In this document: in pieces, positions 49,001-61,000 of the stretch
Layout of the letters: each line of letters begins with the position of its first letter
Position numbering within the stretch: the stretch's first letter is position 1
NCBI RefSeq assembly: GCF_028769735.1
Contig: NC_088177.1
Coordinates: 9,984,599 to 10,048,598, forward strand
Direction of reading: 5' to 3'
Origin: Zonotrichia leucophrys gambelii
Lineage: Eukaryota; Chordata; Aves; Passeriformes; Passerellidae
Length of the DNA stretch: 64,000 bases
Notes under the pieces: model-generated
Seen by the model: only the letters and a program-made list of their open reading frames with translations
Database searches by the model: none
What the model was told of the DNA's origin: nothing
Position numbers and translations under genes: made by a program

Positions 49001-52000
49001 AGTAGCAAAATATGCATTTGCACATGGTGCATTCCAGACTAAGGATGGCTTAATGGCAGCTTTCAAATTAATTCAAATGTAAAATAAAAAGACTCCTGAA
49101 ATCCAGTGGGCCTATTTCCATGCCCTTCCATTAACACGTGGGAATGACATGGAGTCCTCAGTGTGCATGCTGAAGCAGTGTGGGTTTGGATCAGCTTGTC
49201 TAGCAGATAAGAATAAAAAGTGGACCTTCATTTGAAGGGTCCCCAGTGAAGAATTGGGCTCTGAATGTCTTTGGCAGGAATTCTTGGTTACTGAGGAAGC
49301 TTTCTTGGATTTGAGGTTTCTCTCTCTGTATGCAAACTCAGTCCTATAATTTGTAAACTCAACCTTTTTCATCTGTGTCCCTTCCATCCCCTGAATATCT
49401 TAAATCTGCTCATTCTTGTCTACATTTGTTTTCATGGCCTTTACTTGTCTCCCTTCCTTTCTTCACATCTGCTCTGTCTGTGTTGGGAACTCAGGCACTA
49501 GAGAGGCAGAAAGATTTCTTTGATTCCATAAGGAGTGAGCGGGATGACCTTAGAGACGAAGTGCTTGTGCTGAAGGAGCAACTGAAGGTATGCAAGAGGA
49601 ATAAAATAAATTTATATTCACCTGCTGACCCTTTTTCCCTGTACATTTGGGCAGAAATATTAGATCTAGCTCAGTAGCAGTAACTCAATTTTCATGTTGC
49701 CCATAAATTGCCATTTCAGGGATTTTCTATATGAAGTCCTTTCCCCTGCTATTGATTGTGAGTTCTCAGTGTAGACTGGAGTATAAAGAAGTTGTTTTTG
49801 TAGGAGTCACTTCTCTGAGGAACATCTTATGCAGCAGATTTATGTTAAAAATAATAAAAAAAAAGAGATGGGGTCACATGCTTTCTGTCAGAATGGCTGA
49901 ACTGAGAACTGCAATATCTGTTCTCCTTCCTGACTCCCGGCCACGTTTAATGGAATGATTGAAACAATTGTTTATTCAGAGTATCTTGGACAAGAGCACT
50001 TGACAGTCCTTCCCTTGCTGAGCAGCAGGCTCTAAAGCTTTGCTTTTGCTTCCCACAGAAACATGGAATAATCCCAGACTCTGATGTAGCCACCAACGGG
50101 GACACATCAGACATCCTGGATAACGAAGGACACTTGGATTCTCCCCGAAGTGCCCCAGGCACCACTCAGGCATTAAAGACAGGAGGGGAGGGCATGCTAG
50201 GTAAGTGCTGTGTGTCCTCTCAGCCCCTGCTGCCTGTCTGTCCTTCATTCACCCACCTCTGCTTGGATGGGGCAGTTGTTAGTGGGACAATTAACAGCAC
50301 GCAGCATGCTCCTTGTCCAGTCACTCCCTGTGCATTTCCCTGCTTCCTTCGTGTTGATTAGCACTCCCAAGTGTGTCCTGCAGCCTCCTCCAGCAGCAGA
50401 CTTCACCTCCCCTGCAAGGTGACACAGGATGGGAATGCAAATAGGACATTACAGATAAGCAGCAGTCATTCACGTTGCCATTTACACTCTGAATTGGAAA
50501 ATTGTCCCTGGATAATCCTGCTGCTGCTCAGTGTTTCTCAGCACATGCCTTAAATATTCAGGGAAAAAGGCATTTTAGTTTCCTATCAAGAGCTTGTATG
50601 TTGGTTCATTGATGTCCCTGAGAACTGTGTCTGCTTGAACAACAGTGCTGGGCTCTGCCAAAGCACACCAAAGGATAAATTCTTTGCTCTTGTGCTATTG
50701 AACACTTAAAATTAACACTTCTGTGTTTTTACTTGTTACATTGACACTTCAGTTACATCCTTTGAATTTGACAGCGTTAGGAAGGAGAAATCTGGTTGGC
50801 AAAACCTCTTTATGCTTTTATGTGTTGAACTTAGTAAAGAACTATTGTACTAGTGTAAGGAAATAAAGTAATATTTTTGCTTTGTTGGATTTTTTTTTTG
50901 TTCTAAATGAACATATTAATAAATAGCTGCAGGCAGCCAATTGTTGCAAGTGCAGGTTCTCTTGCTTTGAGCTTTTGGCTGCTTTTTCCTCACTCAGTTT
51001 CTGTGTGGAAACAATGTGGAACACCAAAAACCAAGGTAAGGGTGTATTTTTAAATGTAATATGTTTTCTACATCTCTTAATCCTGGGGTTTCTTTTTTCA
51101 GAATAGGTACAGCATAGACCCAAAAACTAACAACACTATTGTTTTAATATCTGTTGCTTTTAAATATAAATTGAAGGAAAAGTGTTACAACAAAAATAAC
51201 CTTCAAAAAACCACAGAAGTCCCCACCCCTTTGGGTGGGTGAAATAAGGGGCTCAGGTTACCTGAGCTTTGATCTGTGCTGGGAGGTCTGAACAGCCAAA
51301 CTATTCCCTTGCCAATCAGATTTTACATTCAGTGTCTGTCATCAGGCACTGATCATGCCTGTCTTGAGATTTTAAAAGCAAAATATTACTGAATATTCCT
51401 TCATGATTCCATTGTAATGGCATCAGACTCCTGCACGGATAGAGGGGTGTCAGGGTTAAGGCTGCAGAGAAAATTGCTGAGGAAGAGCAGTCCTTAGAGG
51501 TACATCTGCAGGTGTTGCTGTTAAATGGCACTGCTTCAACCAGCTGATCTCCTCTGCCAGAGCTGTCATCCCCACAGCCAGGAGCAAAAATCTCCTCCCT
51601 TACAAAACACGAGCCAGCACCTGAGAGTTCTTGCTTTGAGAGGGTGGTGGTGAGTTTCACTGATCAAACCCCCTGGATCCTTACTAATTCAATTGCTGCT
51701 TTGCCTCACAAAATTGGCAAAAGCTGATCTTTTATTAACCTGCTCTTATTCTGTCTTTCGGGTTTTGAGTGGGGAGGTAAGTGCTGTGGTGTGGCCCCCT
51801 CAACTTTCTCAATGGTCTTTTAGGCAAAGCCAAGGAAGTGGAGATGAAAAATGAGATTTTGGAGGATGTGGGGAAAAGAGAAATCTTGCAGAATACTGAG
51901 CATGAGGAACACAAAGAGGAGTCTGAGGAGGAAGTACAGACATTGCATGCTGCTGAAAACGCAAAGGCAGAACAAATGGTTGAAGAACGGCACGCCCTGC

Positions 52001-55000
52001 CTGCAGTGATGTTACCAGAGAGTAGGTTTGCAGAGCAAGCCCAAAGCCTCCCAGAACCTGTGTCAGGGAGCACTCCTTCAAACAGTGACAGTGACACAGA
52101 TGGCTTGAGAAAGGTCACAGAGCCCAGGGGCACAGCAGCCCAGCAGCCTGAGAGTGCACAGGCTGAACACCATGACTTGAGTGCAAGGACAAATGAGATC
52201 CTGGAGCTGGGCTCTCTGCAAGGCCACCCGATTTTTGAGACTCCTCAGGAAATGTTCTGTGACTCAGGCACAGAGCAGCAGCTGGGAGAAGCTGCACCCA
52301 ACCAGGAAGAGCAAGAGGATCTTGAAACCAGCCATGCCCTGAGTGATGATGAAATGGATGAAGGGTCTGACACCACAAGTGAGGGCAGTGAGTTGGTTTC
52401 CAACCAGGCAGGGCTACCTGAGGGAGCAGTGGCAGGCTTGCTTAGGGAAGAGGGAAATGTGGAGAGTTCCACTCCAGAGGAACCCCAGCACTCAGAAGAA
52501 AGTGCTGAAAACAAGGTTGCAAATGTCTTGGAGGAAAAGTTTGTTGACTGCACTGATGGGAGAAGTGATAAAACAGCAGGTGACAGAGCTGAAGAAGAAG
52601 ATGAGGTTGGGAACACAGTTCAGGGTCAGATGAGGGAAGATGAGTCTGTGGCTTTGGAGGGGACAGAGCCATGTGAAAGGGATGTCCCAGCAGAGCCGCT
52701 TGGAAAGGAAGGTGGAGAACATCAGGTATTGATCCAACCAGATTCTTCACAGGACAGTGCTTCAGCATCCCCAGAGGAACCAGGTACACAAGGTAAAAGT
52801 GAAGAGGAAACTGCTACAGCTGAGAAGGATGGACAGAAGGAAGAGCTGATGGAAGAGCTGGAGGAGTGTTCAGGTTCTGCTGGAACAGGCAGGCAAGGTG
52901 TGGTGTCTGTGGAGGCAGCAGGCTCCATTCCTGAGGGAAAGGGAGGTGAGCTGCAGCAGGCACAGCCAGGAACAGAGGTTGGGGCGATCACTCAGGAAAC
53001 CCATTCAGACCCAAGTCTTTTAGATGATAAAGTTAAGGAGTCAGAATTGGAAACAGGAGATGAGGCTGGCGAAGGACAGGAAAGTAGGACAGAATGGGTA
53101 GAAGATCTGAATCCAAAGGCAGAGGTTCAAACAAGTTGGGGTAGTGAAGAAACAGCAGAAGGTACAGAGGGAGAGAAAAATGTTCCTTCAGAGGGTGAAG
53201 AGCAGGAGGTGGTTCAACAAGTAGAAGGTGAATCTAAAGAGGAGTCAGGTGTAGGTGTTACTGTAACTACTGAAAACAAAGCCAGTAAAGAAACTCTGAA
53301 AGAAAACGAGCAAGAGGTAGAGCTTGCACACCACCCTGGTGGAGAATCTGCTTCTGAGGAAGGTGCAAATGATGCCCTGCAACAGAAACCTGTGCAGGAT
53401 GAAAACATTGGTGAACAGGTTAAGTTGGAGGAAGGGGCAGATAATTCCCTGGCACAGAAACTTGTGCAGAACGAAAACATTGGCGAACAAGTTAAACTGG
53501 AGGAAGGTGCAAATAATTCCCTGCCCCAGGAAGCTGTGCAGGATGAAAAGATTAGTGAACAAGTTAAATTGGAGGAAGGTGTAAATGATTCCCTAGAACA
53601 GAAAGCTGTGCAGGATGAAAACACTAATGAACAGGTTAAATTGCAGGAAAGGGCAAATAATTCCCTGCCCCAGAAAGCTGTGCAGGATGAAAAGATTAGT
53701 GAACAAGTTAAACTGGAGGAAGGTGCAAATGATTCCCTGGAACAGAAAGCTGTGCAGGATGACATTAGTGAACAAGTGAAATTGGAGGAAGAAGTAAATG
53801 ATTCCCTGCCACAGAAACCTGTGCTGGATGACATTAGTGAACAAGTGAAATTGGAGGACCAAGCAGAGGAAAGCCTGGAAGATGATGGTGATGCATTTGA
53901 TTTTGATGAAGAGTCAAATCAAATACTAGAATCTGATGGAAAATGTGATGGAGAGAAAGCTGATGCACAGGGAGAAGAGGGTGATGGAGCAAATGGTGCT
54001 GTTGGAAAAACTGCCCACACAGACAAAGCTGGAGAGGGAAGAGACAAAATGGAAACCAAAGATGCCTTGACCAAAGGTGGTGAAGCCCTGCAGCATAAGA
54101 AAGATGAGCCTGAAGAAACAGGGTGCTTGCAAGGGGAAGCATTGGGGAAAGCTGATGAGGAGGAAGATGAAATCAAAGTATCAGATTCTAGTAAAGTGGG
54201 AAAATTCCAGGATCAAGATGTTTTGGAACAGGATTTGGAAAGTGCTTTCATTAAGAGGGCTGAAAGCAGGGAGGATCTGCAGGTTGGTAAAAGGAGTAAG
54301 GGCAGGTCCAGAGATGACTGTACAATCTCCTGAGCTCAGAATCTCAAACCTGCACGAGTTCCATGCTCTGTGAGCAGTCCCAGGACACAAACATGCACTT
54401 TGCACAAGACATCAGACCTTGGAATACTCTTAGAGCTTTGCCTTTGTAGGTAACTCAGCATAAAGCACGGATGTGGTAACGATGCAAGTTTTAAGTTATT
54501 CACTGTTGTATACCCACCACAAGAAATTGTGAGTGGGTTTGGTTTTGCTGTGTCTCAGGTGGAAAGCTTATCACCTGATGAGGAAGCTTCACAACTTGAC
54601 TATTGAAATTATTTTATGCAATTAAAGTACCTCTAGTGTGGATAGCTGCTCCTGGGGAATTTCTATAGGAATTTTTTTATTCTAGCCTAGTTGATCAATA
54701 TCATGAATGTATATTGGGCCTTTGTGAATTTATGCACATTATGCTTACTTGTACTTAGATCTACAACAAGTATATGAACTCTTGATGAAGGAACTCAGCA
54801 GATCAGCCATCACTGATGGTGAAACTTCTTTCAGAATGCTTAAAGCCTATGAACCAATCTCTTGATTTTTTTTTTAATATGAAGAAAAAAAGATCTTTTC
54901 ATTCCACCTTGTGTGTATTTCTTATATGGTCACATTCCAAAATATAGTTCGATCACTGTGAATCTGCTTAGTCTGAGCACTTTGGAAAAGCAATACACAG

Positions 55001-58000
55001 TTTGGAGAAAGTGCAAGAAGCAGGTCTTAGTTTGATGAAAGGAATAAATATCTACATGTTTACTTCATTTAGGCACTTTGCACCACAATAGGCCTTTTAC
55101 ACCATGTCTCACATGGGGTTTTTATTTTTTTCCAGAGAAAGTGTCAATACACACTGTAATGTGTGCTTAGGTTTGCTATCAAGTACTGTCTAGATATGAA
55201 TATATAAAAAATATCTATTTTTCCAAGAAGATTTTTGTTTAAAATTGCATTTGCTTGCTGCATTATATATATATTATTTTTTGCAAACTCTGATTCTGAA
55301 ACAATGTTTTTATCTCTGAAACAAATCTTATCTCTTTCCTTCTGGAAAGAAGATAACTTTGCATGTCTTAACTCTTGCTGGATATCAGACCAAAGATGAC
55401 TGTTGTTTTGTGTACTAGCCCCCTGGTGCCTTTTGGAAAAGCTGGGTTGCTTTGAATTGCTGGCATAAATTAAGCTTGTGGACTCCCTTGCTGTATTTCC
55501 TCTTGCATCTCTGCTAGTGCTTGGGAGGAAGAGCATGTTTTGCATATATAAATATTCATTTAAGTGTTAAGCAATGAATGTCCCAAGGGAATGCAGACCG
55601 AGGGGGGTGTGGGCTGTGGAAGGTTGTATTTGTGTTGATGTTACAAAGTTGTCCGAGCACAGACAGACTGCAAGATTTGAACTTGTATATCCAAATGTAC
55701 TGCTGTATATAATTTAAATAAACATATTTTATACTTTAAAGCACCTGTCCAGAGCACTGTTTCTAAACCTGCACGAGGAGTTATTTAAACCTGTGTCATT
55801 TCAACACCATTTTTCTGCAGCTTTTGTTCAGTTTATTGCCTTGTGCCACGTAGCTACAGGAGCCATCTCCCTAGGACTGGGCAGCCTCGGGGTTTGAGCA
55901 CCTTGAATATGTGATGGCACCTTAACTGTAGAGCTCTAACAGGTCTGTAACGCTGTAACTCCTTTCATGTGGCTTCTCTCCAACTTACAGCAGATGCACC
56001 GTGGTTCCTGTGAGTATTGGCAGTTGTTCCTAAGGGTTTGCACTAGATGCTAATCCAAAAAGTCATAGATCTTATAAGCATTTCTTATTAGCATGTAGCA
56101 GTGTTTATTTAAAGATTTAGCTCTGAGTAGTTCGTGTAATATTCTAAATAGTTCATTGAATAATAAATAAATTCAGTGAAAAGCGGTGTTTATTTAAAGA
56201 TTTGGCTCTGCCATACTCTCAACAGTAATATATGGTTTAATGTTGGAAGTGGGTTTTAATTGTTTAATAGATTTCAACAGATCATTAAATGTTCTTACCT
56301 GGCTTCACCTCTACTGTGGATGGATCTATCAGAGTTAAATTAGGCATTATATCCTGTATTTCTTATGAGTGCATTTCTGATTTTAACTAGTTTTTCCACT
56401 TCAGAAAACACAGCGTCTTTAAGAGAATTCCTTTTTAAAGCCAAGTCACAGGAGCAGAAACACCTCCAGTCTTACCTGTCCAAGTACCAGCTTTGATCCC
56501 ACTCCCAGTGTAACTGGGAGCAAGAACATGGAGAGGCTGTACAGAGTAGCTGCTGTGCCAGAAATCCATCCTGGAATGTTGAAAATGAGTGTGTGTGTGA
56601 TCCAAGTACGAAACTTTTGTCTTCCGGAATAACCCCAAATGCTCACTGGGTTTTCTGGGCATCACCTAGTGGCACTTAAATGCTGTAGCCCAGGTTTGTG
56701 TATATCAGAGCTAGCCTGAAATGCTTTCAAAAGCAATATCTCAAGAAACTTACTTTGATAAAATAGGGGAATAAATTGTGAAAAGGTCTTAGTCAATATC
56801 TTCTTTACTATAGAGAAGAACAGTCCTCCTGTCCCCCTCAAAATCAGTACTGCAAGCCAGTGCTTCCAAATCCTGTGCTGTCCCTGGCAGTGCCCCTCTT
56901 CTGAGAAAGACAGAAAAGCATTTTCTTATCTTCCAAAATAAAGTGACAAATCTGGAGAGGGAGTGTGGTGGTGTTCACAGGACGAGGGAAGAGATGAGAA
57001 TCTTGACTCCATGTTTCAGAAGGCCGATTTATTATTTTATGATATATATTATATTAAAAGAAATTTATATAGTAAAAGAATAGAAAAAAGGATTTCATCA
57101 GAAGGCTAGCAAGGAATAGAAAGGAATTGAATGACAATAAAATCTTGTGACTGACCAGAGAGTCCGAGACAGCTGGGCTGTGATTGGCCATTAATTAAAA
57201 ACAACCACATGAGACCAATCACAGACCCACCTGTTGCATTCCACAGCAGCAGATAACCAATGTTTACATTTCATTTCTGAGGCCTCTCAGCTTCTCAGGA
57301 GGAAAATCCTAGCAAAAGGATTTTTCATAAAAGATGTCTGTGACAAGGGAGTTTTGCCCAAGCTGCTCTGAGAGCTGGATTCCTGCAGGCTGTTCTGAGT
57401 AGCTGCTTGGGGCTGGGATTCCATGGGATGTCTTTCCACTCTCCAAGAGCAGTTTATCCTTTTTATTTACATCAGGGTTTGTTACTTCCTGGGCCACACA
57501 TCGTGTAAATCCTGCAGGTAAAACCAGCTGCTTCCCATCCCATGCTCCCCTCCAAGTGGAAAGAGCCATGGAGGCTCTGTGGCTGATTTGGGAATGTTTG
57601 GAGCAGCATCTGAGCGAGCAGTGCCTCGAGTCAGCTGCAGTGCCAAGGCAGTGAGATCAGTCCCTGCATGTGAAAGTGTGGCACAAGGCACTGGTCAGCA
57701 CCATGCTCACCCTCTTGTGTCCTGCTCCCTCACAGGCCCCATCTCCTCCTCAGCCCTCTGTTAAACTCTGGTGTGGGAAGGCCATGAACTGGTGCAGTGA
57801 GTACCCTGGGAATCACCTTTCCAGAGTTAACTGAGGTGAATGGCACGCTCTCATTATTCACTGTGGTGTCTTTCTATGTGGAATAAGGATAATGACTGTT
57901 ACAGATGAGAATTTTAATTAGCTGCTTCCTGTCCTGATTCAATAAGCTGTTCTTTCCTGCTCATCTGTTCTCAAGGTCCTCAGATTTGTTGGAAAAATAT

Positions 58001-61000
58001 CTCCTAAATGCAAAATGAAGGTGACCCTGCAGAGCAAGTTTCTGTGTTAATGTGGGGGTTTAAGATAAGTGAAACCCAAGAGAACCTCATGTCTACAGGC
58101 AGAGAACTTTTCTTCTATATGAATGGCAATTTTAGCAAACTCATTTGTTCCCTGACTTGGTAAACCCTGCTGTCTGCATGTCCCAATGGGGTGCACAGAT
58201 ATCCATAATGAGGGCAGGGAGAACTGGAGGTGAACCAAACTTGAAGGTTCACCCCAAAATGCATCCTCTTTGCAGGAAAGGGGCTTTGGGGGAGCCAGTG
58301 TGCTTCCTCAGTGGAAGCTGGCACAGGTGTCCTTTCTTCAGGCAGGCAGGTTTCACCCCACAGCAGGGCTTGTGTTCATGAAAGTCACAACGACGTTGTT
58401 TTCAGATCAAAATTGTTACTTGGCCCTTTTGGAGTCAGTTGGTTTGGGCTAATTTTGAAGCAGCCTAAAGGTTTCCTGCTGCACCAGTCGTATTCTCTTC
58501 CCAGTCCTTGGAACTCCATTTCTCAGTCTTTGCCGGCCTCTAAATCCCAACACAATCTCTTGAGCCCAAGCTTCTCCAGCCTGTGTGCTGTTCTTGCTTT
58601 CTTCATTGACCTTTATGTTTCTGCCATATCTTCCATCTTTTGCAGAATTTGTCTTAAGTTTTCTTTCCTTCCCATATAGATCTGTGAAATTGTTTTATCA
58701 TTTTAAAGGGTTTTATATTCGGAAATTTTGTTTGTGGGTGGTATTTACAAAATAATTTGGTTTGGGTTTTTTTTTTTATTTTCATATCAGTGCTCAGGTG
58801 TAGCAATGTTACAAATGGATGAAAAAAAAAGAATAGGACTTCAGGAAGTTCAAAATGAATCCATAGATCTGCTGAACTGAGATGTTATGCTAAGATCTGT
58901 GTTTGAGTATTGCATCAAAAGCCAAGGTAAAGATTTTATTCCATGCTCTGGAATGGGACTGTGTGGGGGTGTGTATTCCCAGCAGGGGAATGACATACCA
59001 CACTAATGGACTCCTCATGTCTGCTGTACAGAGGGACTTCCATTGGGAGAACAGTTTTCACCATGATTTGACTCAATACAGACTTTTGGTTTCCTTTAAG
59101 TGCATGTGCTAACAAGAAAAATGGAGAACCACAAGACTTTGGCCTGTTCAGGAGTTGTCAACAAAGAAGAAATGGTATTTTTAAAGCTCTTAAAAATATT
59201 TAAGTCTGTCTATCAACAGAATTTGTGGGGTAAAAGCCCACCAGGTTCTTATGTGTAATTTACCTTGCTTTCCTAAAGTTTACAGAAAGATATTTCTCTT
59301 GAGTGACCTGTGGCTTTAAACCATTTAATCAGCAGGCCAGACCTCAGTTGTGGAGCTGAGCTCTGAACAGCCTGAGCTCTGCACTGCTGGCAAGGGAGGC
59401 CAGCTGAACAAACCTGCAGTGAGACCCAGCTGAGGTCAACAGATCCTCTCCTAATGAATGTATTTCCATGTGGTGTTGCAGTGTACTCCTGCCTGAGGTG
59501 TACCTGAACAAACTGAGCTTGTTAATTATTCATTTAGGTGGTAAGAAAATGTGCTTTCACATTTTGCAGCCCTTAATGGGGACAGAAAAAAATGAAGTGA
59601 TTTGTTTGCTTGCTTTGTAGTTCTTTTTTCCAGCTGTCTCATTCTGTAGAGTGCACTTTATTAACGAAGGCTGCACATACCCACGTGCTGATCTGCAGCA
59701 CTTCCAAGTCCAAATGTAGCACAACAGTTGGTGCAGGTTGTCCATTGGCTCTTGACGTTTGACCTGGAGAATTGACTCTGAAGAGAAAACAGAGTTTTAC
59801 CAAACTGCTGCGTTCGAAACACAAATCATTTGATGAGCAAATGGTTTTTTTCTGGTCATAATATTGGGGCTAAAATGTCACTGCCATGTGAAAGAAGGGA
59901 AGAGTTAAAGTGCTGAGAATGTAATTGTAGGTGTTTACAGTATTGTCATTGTGTTAAACTGTCCAGACCTGTGAGATTTTTTGTTGCAGTTGTGCTTGAC
60001 CCTAGAGTTCTTGCATGCTAACCTAACGTAGAAGATTAGCCTCTTTGCATGCAGCTGGCTGCTGCTACTGCTGGGACAAGCATGTTGTGTGAGAATGCCC
60101 TAAGTGCCCTGGCTGCAGCCCCCTGCCAGCCCTGCTGGGCCTCGTGTGTTGTGGTACGTGCCCTAACTCCCTATCAGTAGTCACTAACCTGAGCGGGCCA
60201 GCCTCGTGTCTCAGATGCGCTCCCGACGCGCCGCCGCTCGGTCAGCACTGAACTCTGCCTTTTCTCTTCCAGACAGGCTGAAAAGGCTCATTGATGAACG
60301 GGAGTCCTTGCTAGACCAGGTAACTACAGGGCAAGGGAGGGATTAAGGAAACAAAACCAGCCCAAACCCAACGTATAGATCAGCAGCACTGTGGTCTGGT
60401 TGCTCTTGCTGCCCACTCTGTTCTTCCTCCAAAACATTCCTCCCCTGTGTTAACTCAGGATACATGGTTCTCAGTAGTAGTCCTTCAATAGTCCTTGGCC
60501 ATGGCTCAGAAATTGTAGAAGCAAATTTTCTCTCCAAGAGTAAGCCCTCCCCTCTGCTGGGTCTGTGGGTGAATGGGCCTTTTGGAAAGGTTTGGTGGAG
60601 GAACTGCAGATGGGTAAAGAGCAATTAAAGGAATTATTGCCATGGTATTCTGTGACGGCGTTCACAGGATCTGACTCCATGTTTCAGAAGGCTGATTTAT
60701 TATTTTATTATATATATATTACATTAAAACTATACTAAAGGAATAAAAGAAGGGATTTCATCAGAAGGCTGGCTAAGAATAGAATAGAAAAGAATGATAA
60801 CAAAGGTTTGTGGCTCGGATTCTCTGCTTGAGCCAGCTGAGTGTGATTGGCCATTAATTAGAAACATCCAACATGGGCCAATCACAGACCCACCTGTTGC
60901 ATTCCACAGCAGCAGATAACCATTGTTTACATTTTGTTCCTGAGGCCTCTCAGCTTCTCAGGAGGAAAAATCCTAAGGGAAGGATTTTCCATAAAAGTTG

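Larger units (their letters stand above)
48383..49494 (+). other. LRRFIP1 intron with two candidate exons
   Basis: About 1.1 kb. It contains two in-frame splice-bounded segments (48694-48723 and 48835-48897) that share one open frame, described separately. Otherwise nothing was recognised. Confidence 0.65.
55741..60272 (+). other. Intron for ending B / past the ending-A poly(A) site
   Basis: About 4.5 kb that is downstream of the ending-A transcript but intronic for ending B. It holds one antisense solo LTR (56964) and, at its 3' edge, a CpG-dense pocket (60190-60250). Between these nothing was recognised. Confidence 0.65.

Noticed and set aside
51781..51823. ATG at 51781 as the start of an 850-codon single-exon gene
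   Set aside because: The first 14 codons are intron with an acceptor at 51822-51823. Family homology begins right after the acceptor ([11 protein letters not shown]).
53214..53834. Minus-strand open frame of 206 codons
   Set aside because: A shadow of the coding tandem repeat in LRRFIP1. It repeats because the sense strand does.
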